Positions 60,240-64,000 of a stretch of DNA of 64,000 bases are shown one piece after another. The position numbers were made by a program, and so were the translations under genes. Every line of letters begins with the position of its first letter. The first letter of the stretch is position 1. Source of the DNA: Isoetes taiwanensis (lineage: Eukaryota > Streptophyta > Lycopodiopsida > Isoetales > Isoetaceae); assembly GCA_021234155.1 (NCBI GenBank), contig JAJEKV010000034.1:14618671-14682670 (forward strand), read 5' to 3'. The notes beneath the pieces are model-generated. The model had not been told where the DNA came from. It did no database searches and saw only the letters and a list, made by a program, of their open reading frames with translations.

Positions 60240-62026
60240 TCCTATATTATAAAATTATACTGTATGTCCGTTGTGAATGGTGCCCTAGATCGGACGGTTG
60301 AGGATTTGATGGATCAACGGTGAAGATGACGTGTGCATGTTTTCAACCAAAATTTCATCTTGATCGTTGCTTCAATACGATTTGCGCAATCCGACAGTTA
60401 AAGGGTTGAAGGGAAAAGGGAAAAGGGAAAAGGGAAAAGGGAAAAGGGAAGGGAAAAAGGAAAAAAAGGAAAAGAGAGGGAAAACTGAGAAAAAAGAAAA
60501 GGGAGGAAAAAGGGAAAGGGAAAATGGAAAGGAAAAGCAAAGGGGCATGGAAAAGGTAAAGGGAAGAGAAAGGGGGAAGGGGGAGAGCAAAAAGGACACT
60601 GAGAAGGAAAAGGGTGAGAAAAGGTAGAAAAGCGAAGGGAAAGGGCAAAAGCGAAGGGAAAGGAAGGAAAAAGGGAAAAGGGAAAAAGGGCATGGGGAAA
60701 AGAGGAAGAGAAAAGGAGGAAAAGAGAAGCGGAAAAAAGGAAGAGAGAAAGGGGGGAGGACAGGGGAAAAGGGAAAAGGAAAAGAACACAGGAGGGAGGA
60801 AAGGTAAGGAAAAAGACTACGGGGGAAGGAAGAAAGGGCACTGTAAAAAGGAGAGAAATAAAGGGAAGCAAAAAAAAGACATGAGAAAAAAGAAAAGGAA
60901 AAATAAAAGAAAAAGGAGGCGGACAAGAGGGAAATGGAAGGGAAAAGGGCACGGAAAAAAGCAGAAGAGAGAAAGGGTTGGGAGAGGAGGAAAAAGAAAG
61001 GGAAAAAGGCCATTGGTAAAAAAGAATTCAAAAGAAAAACGGGAAGGGGGAAAGGGAAGTGAAGGGGGTGGGATGGGAGAAAAGTAAAATAAGAAAAGGT
61101 AAAAGGAAAAAGGGAAGGGGAAAAAAATGAAGGGGGAGATAGAAAAAAAGAAAAGCGAGGAGGGGGGAAATGGAAAAGGCAAACGTGAAAAAAGGGGAAA
61201 AAACAAATAGAAAAAGGCAAAGGGGAACAAAAGGGGGGTAAAATGGAAAAATAGAAAGGGAGGTGAACGAAAAAGGAAGAGCAAAATAGAAAAAAGAAAA
61301 AGAGAAGAAAAAAGAGGGAAAAGAGGGGGGAGGAGGAAGAAGAGGAAAAATGTGAAGAAAGGGGAAAAGAGGATCTAAAAAACATGGAAAAAATAGAAGA
61401 GAAAAGGGACATGGGAAAAAAAGGAAGAGGGAAAAGGTGAGGAAAGGGGAAAAAGGAAGGAAAAATGGACATGGAAAAAGGGAAAGGAAGAGGGGGGAAA
61501 GGAAAGGGAAAAGGGCACTAGAAAGAAGGGAAGACGGAAGAGCTAGGGAAAGGAGGAAAAATGAAGGGAAAAGGGGGAAAAAAGAAAAAGGTGGGGAGAA
61601 AGAAAGGGAAAAGGGAAAGGAAAGGGGAAAGGGGAAAGGGGGAAGAAAAACTTGGAAAAAAAGGCACGAGGAAAGGAGGAAGAGGGAAATGGGAAAAGGG
61701 AGGGGGGAAAGGGCACACGAAAAGCGAAAAAATGGCAACCATAAATTGGAGAAAAGGGAAGGGGAAAATAGAAAAGGAAAAACAGGGAAGCAGAAAATAG
61801 AAAAGGGAAATGAGGAAAATGGAATAATGGAAAAAGAAAAAGGTAAATAGAAAAATAGAAAAAAAAAGTAAAGGCAAAGGGAAAGAGAAAAGGTAAGGGG
61901 AAGTGGAAAATGTGGTCAAATGCTCTTGATTATCTAATTTTAAAAGCGTGAATCCATTTAATGATTGCTCCAGTATATCATTTACAGTTCCTAGCTATGC
62001 CCAGCAACGCTGGGCACCTTAACTAG
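60240..62026 (+). mobile_element. Non-autonomous Helitron with polypurine payload
   Basis: The 3' end has the full Helitron signature: a GC hairpin GCCCAGC-AAC-GCTGGGC at 61999-62015, seven bases, then CTAG at 62023-62026 followed by T. The 5' end is probably TCCTATATTATAAAATTATA at 60240, a TC-start AT-rich form common in plant Helitrons, though the base before is T and not A. No Rep/helicase is encoded, so it would be moved in trans by rolling-circle transposition. Confidence 0.7.
60400..61910. repeat. 1.5-kb polypurine tract, GGGAAAA-rich
   Basis: The plus strand is almost pure A and G, beginning with five clean GGGAAAA units near 60410 and becoming irregular. It can form triplex or slipped DNA. 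It creates long low-complexity frames on both strands that are not genes. Similar A/G-rich sequence occurs at 17690-17890. Confidence 0.9.
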
Positions 62027-62665
62027 TATAGATATAATTTTTGTTTTGTATTACTAACATTTATTTTGTCCACTTTGTTGGTTTTAGATGGAAATGTTGT
62101 TCTGTTCAACTCTTGTAGGGCTTCCATTCCTCATCCCTCCAATGGTTCTAACTGGAGAGGTCTTTAGAGCATGGGTGGCATGTTCAAAGGTAACAAATAA
62201 CTTTTATAACCAGCTTTGAAGTTAAATTTAACTGACAATTATGTTTGTACAGCATCCATATACCTATGTAGTTTTAGTATTTGAAGCAATGGCAACATTT
62301 ATTGGACAACTTTCAGATTGTCTTTAATTGCTCTTTTTTGGTCTTTGCTGCTACAACCGCTATGGTTAGTGCTCTCTCATGTTGGTTCAGGTCTTCTTGT
62401 AATAAGTTATTTGGTCATGAAGAATGAGATTAGTTGTAACTCATCAAGCGAAAAGCATTCACTCTCTTTCTTTGTCTTACATTATATTTACCAAACCATT
62501 ATTAGAGCAAAGATGTAAGGCTTGCTTTTGATTGGAATGGGGATTACCATGAGGCTGCTGCCAGATTATTCAGCCAAGATAAACAAACACGAGTATGAAA
62601 GAATTCAACCTGGCCATGCCAATGATCACGAAGATAGGCATGAGGGAGAATCCAGTTCTGTGTGA

Positions 62666-64000
62666 GTTTTGGTCAACATATAGAAATTATTACCTCATGT
62701 GTAAATATGAAGTCATTGCTGCAAAGAAGGTACTTGTTACCACCTTAGATATTTTGGCACAAAAATAACGCACGTATACTGGACATCTGTATTTGTCCAG
62801 CTAACAAAGAAAAAATGGTTGGAGGAGGAAAACGTCCAATTCAAAGGTTAATACCAGAAGATACAATATGTAGCAAAATAACAGGGGGTTTTTTTGTGTT
62901 TTTATACTATTTTTTCTATGGTTTTGCTATGATTTGGTAGATGTATTTGATGGAGCGTACGAATAAGTATTTCTAGAGTGCACATACATGGTGCATCGAT
63001 TTTCTGCTGTTTTTTAATGGTTAGCACCCATGTGTTTGTATAGATGTATAAGAAAAATATTTGTATAAACCTCTCTTTGCATGCAAGAGTCGAAATTGCA
63101 TATTTTAGGGTTGGATGTATGGTCCACCCTTTCCACGGCTCTTCTGGAAGAGCGCCGACTTGCTGATCTATGTCTTGCGGGGCAGAGCAGATGGAATTGG
63201 CAGGAAGAGCTGCACAGTGGCAGGAAGAGCTGCATAGTACTGGTTCTGCCGGATGCCATAGTGCTAGACGAGAGTTATAATACAAGGTTCTTTCTCACAA
63301 ACCCTGCCAGAGCAGCTAGTTTTTAGAGCAAATTAGCATCTACAGTTGAGTTGAACCGATGGCAAACAGTTGAGTTGAACCGATGGCATCTACGTTAAAG
63401 ATAATTGCTGCTGTAGAAATATGTTGCTTTGGTCTTAATCATTTACTATATTTCTGGTACTAAAAGTGGACTATGAGGTGGCAGAAGGTGTATATTCACA
63501 GGCCTCTATTAAAGACACAACCTCCATGTGCTTGTAGCTTGGTGCAAATGTCATGTTGGAGTACACATATGAAGAGGTTTGGCCTTACATATATGCAAGA
63601 GAAGCCATAGAGTCTTACTTTCTTATTTGTTGATGTTGATGATTGATCAATATATTGGTGCAGGCAGAATCTCTTTTAAAAATTTTTGGATAATGCAAGC
63701 GTCGGTTTGGAAGCCGAATGACGACACGAAGTTTTTGCAAGATCAAGCGAGGTACAACATAATTTTGTTTGTCAGGGAAATATTCAAGCATTTACTTATG
63801 AATTCGCATTTGTACAGGTCACAATAGCATGTATTTATACTTAGGACGTGCACCAACGAAAAAAACAAAAGCTGCAGAGCAAGGATGAATCATCATAATA
63901 GAATCTATTATCTATGTTTCAAAGGCTTTTTTAATCCTATCCGCTAACGCCAACTTTGAATTGAAAGGTACAAAATTTACTACATCCCAAGTACCTTCAA
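62666..64000. other. No gene recognised
   Basis: About 1.3 kb downstream of the transporter with short frames only. The first part may be its old 3' flank. Confidence 0.5.

Larger units (their letters stand above)
59822..62665 (+). pseudogene. Nucleotide-sugar transporter, UTR2-like, decaying
   Basis: Exons at 59822-59920 ([20 protein letters not shown]), 59985-60219 ([20 protein letters not shown] to [13 protein letters not shown]), 62088-62189 ([20 protein letters not shown]), 62253-about 62400 (HPYTYVVLVFEAMATFIGQL) and about 62521-62665 (GLLLIGMGITMRLLPD). They match the UDP-galactose/UDP-glucose transporters of the UTR2 type (Golgi/ER drug-metabolite transporter fold, about 10 membrane helices). 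Damage: five residues missing before MFKSTK, a frame-breaking deletion near 60088 ([12 protein letters not shown]), shifts at about 62310 and 62340, and no N-terminal exons. It is probably a partial gene duplicate. A Helitron sits in the intron at 60220-62087. Confidence 0.85.

Noticed and set aside
60400-60450. GGGAAAA array as telomere-like repeat
   Set aside because: It is not CCCTAAA or a known variant, and quickly becomes irregular.
60372-61472. 366-codon and other long frames on the minus strand
   Set aside because: Pure low complexity (Phe, Ser, Pro, Leu) produced by the polypurine repeat; the plus strand gives equally empty Lys/Gly frames.
1-64000. tRNA, rRNA genes and CRISPR arrays
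   Set aside because: None seen by eye; the direct repeats present are tandem or belong to mobile elements.

Overview
This is nuclear DNA of a land plant. The evidence is an intron-rich PARP3-type poly(ADP-ribose) polymerase gene, which is a plant family, and a set of typical plant mobile elements: TNP2-type CACTA transposons, a Ty3/gypsy LTR retrotransposon, several LINEs, Tourist-like MITEs and a Helitron. I cannot name the species. The short PARP3 introns (mostly about 70-330 nt) and the unusual elements would fit a seed-free plant, but that is only an impression.

Layout. 1-2834: no recognisable gene, a small MITE, and the right end of a CACTA-like element with a dense 12-bp subterminal repeat. 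2950-31890: one large minus-strand CACTA-type composite (C1). Read in its own direction it has a SET-domain remnant (31890-31783), a TNP2 transposase broken into pieces (31637 down to 16379), and a second gene with a coiled coil, a RING-like zinc finger and an acidic tail (16089 down to 2950). Later arrivals have torn it apart: an 11.1-kb LTR retrotransposon (3814-14946, target duplication GATGC), a long GC-rich LINE (LINE-A), a 2-kb tandem duplication carrying a truncated LINE-B, an L1-like LINE-C (26633-29738, 10-bp target duplication) and a truncated LINE-E (30471-31224).

31891-34989 has no gene, but holds a 140-bp near-perfect hairpin. 34990-38970 is PARP3 on the minus strand. I could trace 17 exons with GT..AG junctions that sum to 2370 nt (789 residues), so it is the one intact cellular gene here. 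39731-40068 is a second MITE, 41285-41690 a LINE 3' end, and 42316-42640 a gypsy RNase H scrap. 42917-47937 is a second CACTA element (C3) whose TNP2 is nearly complete. 50281-51286 is a third, truncated CACTA copy (C2) that again has a SET-domain segment just upstream of TNP2, followed by a fold-back and an L1 endonuclease scrap.

52069-64000 is mostly unassigned. It holds a decayed leucine-rich-repeat gene (57717-58300) and a decaying UTR2-like nucleotide-sugar transporter (59822-62665). One transporter intron contains a Helitron (about 60240-62026) loaded with 1.5 kb of polypurine repeat.

The most unusual systems are: (1) the CACTA lineage that travels with SET-domain and RING/coiled-coil genes; (2) the LTR retrotransposon whose archaeal-type RNase H, with all four acidic residues, lies before the reverse transcriptase while its ordinary RNase H has lost catalytic residues; and (3) the LINE family with a conserved 3' stem-loop and an (ATTCT)n tail in five copies. 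Exon edges and element ends were placed by eye, and all homology statements rest on recognised motifs rather than searches.
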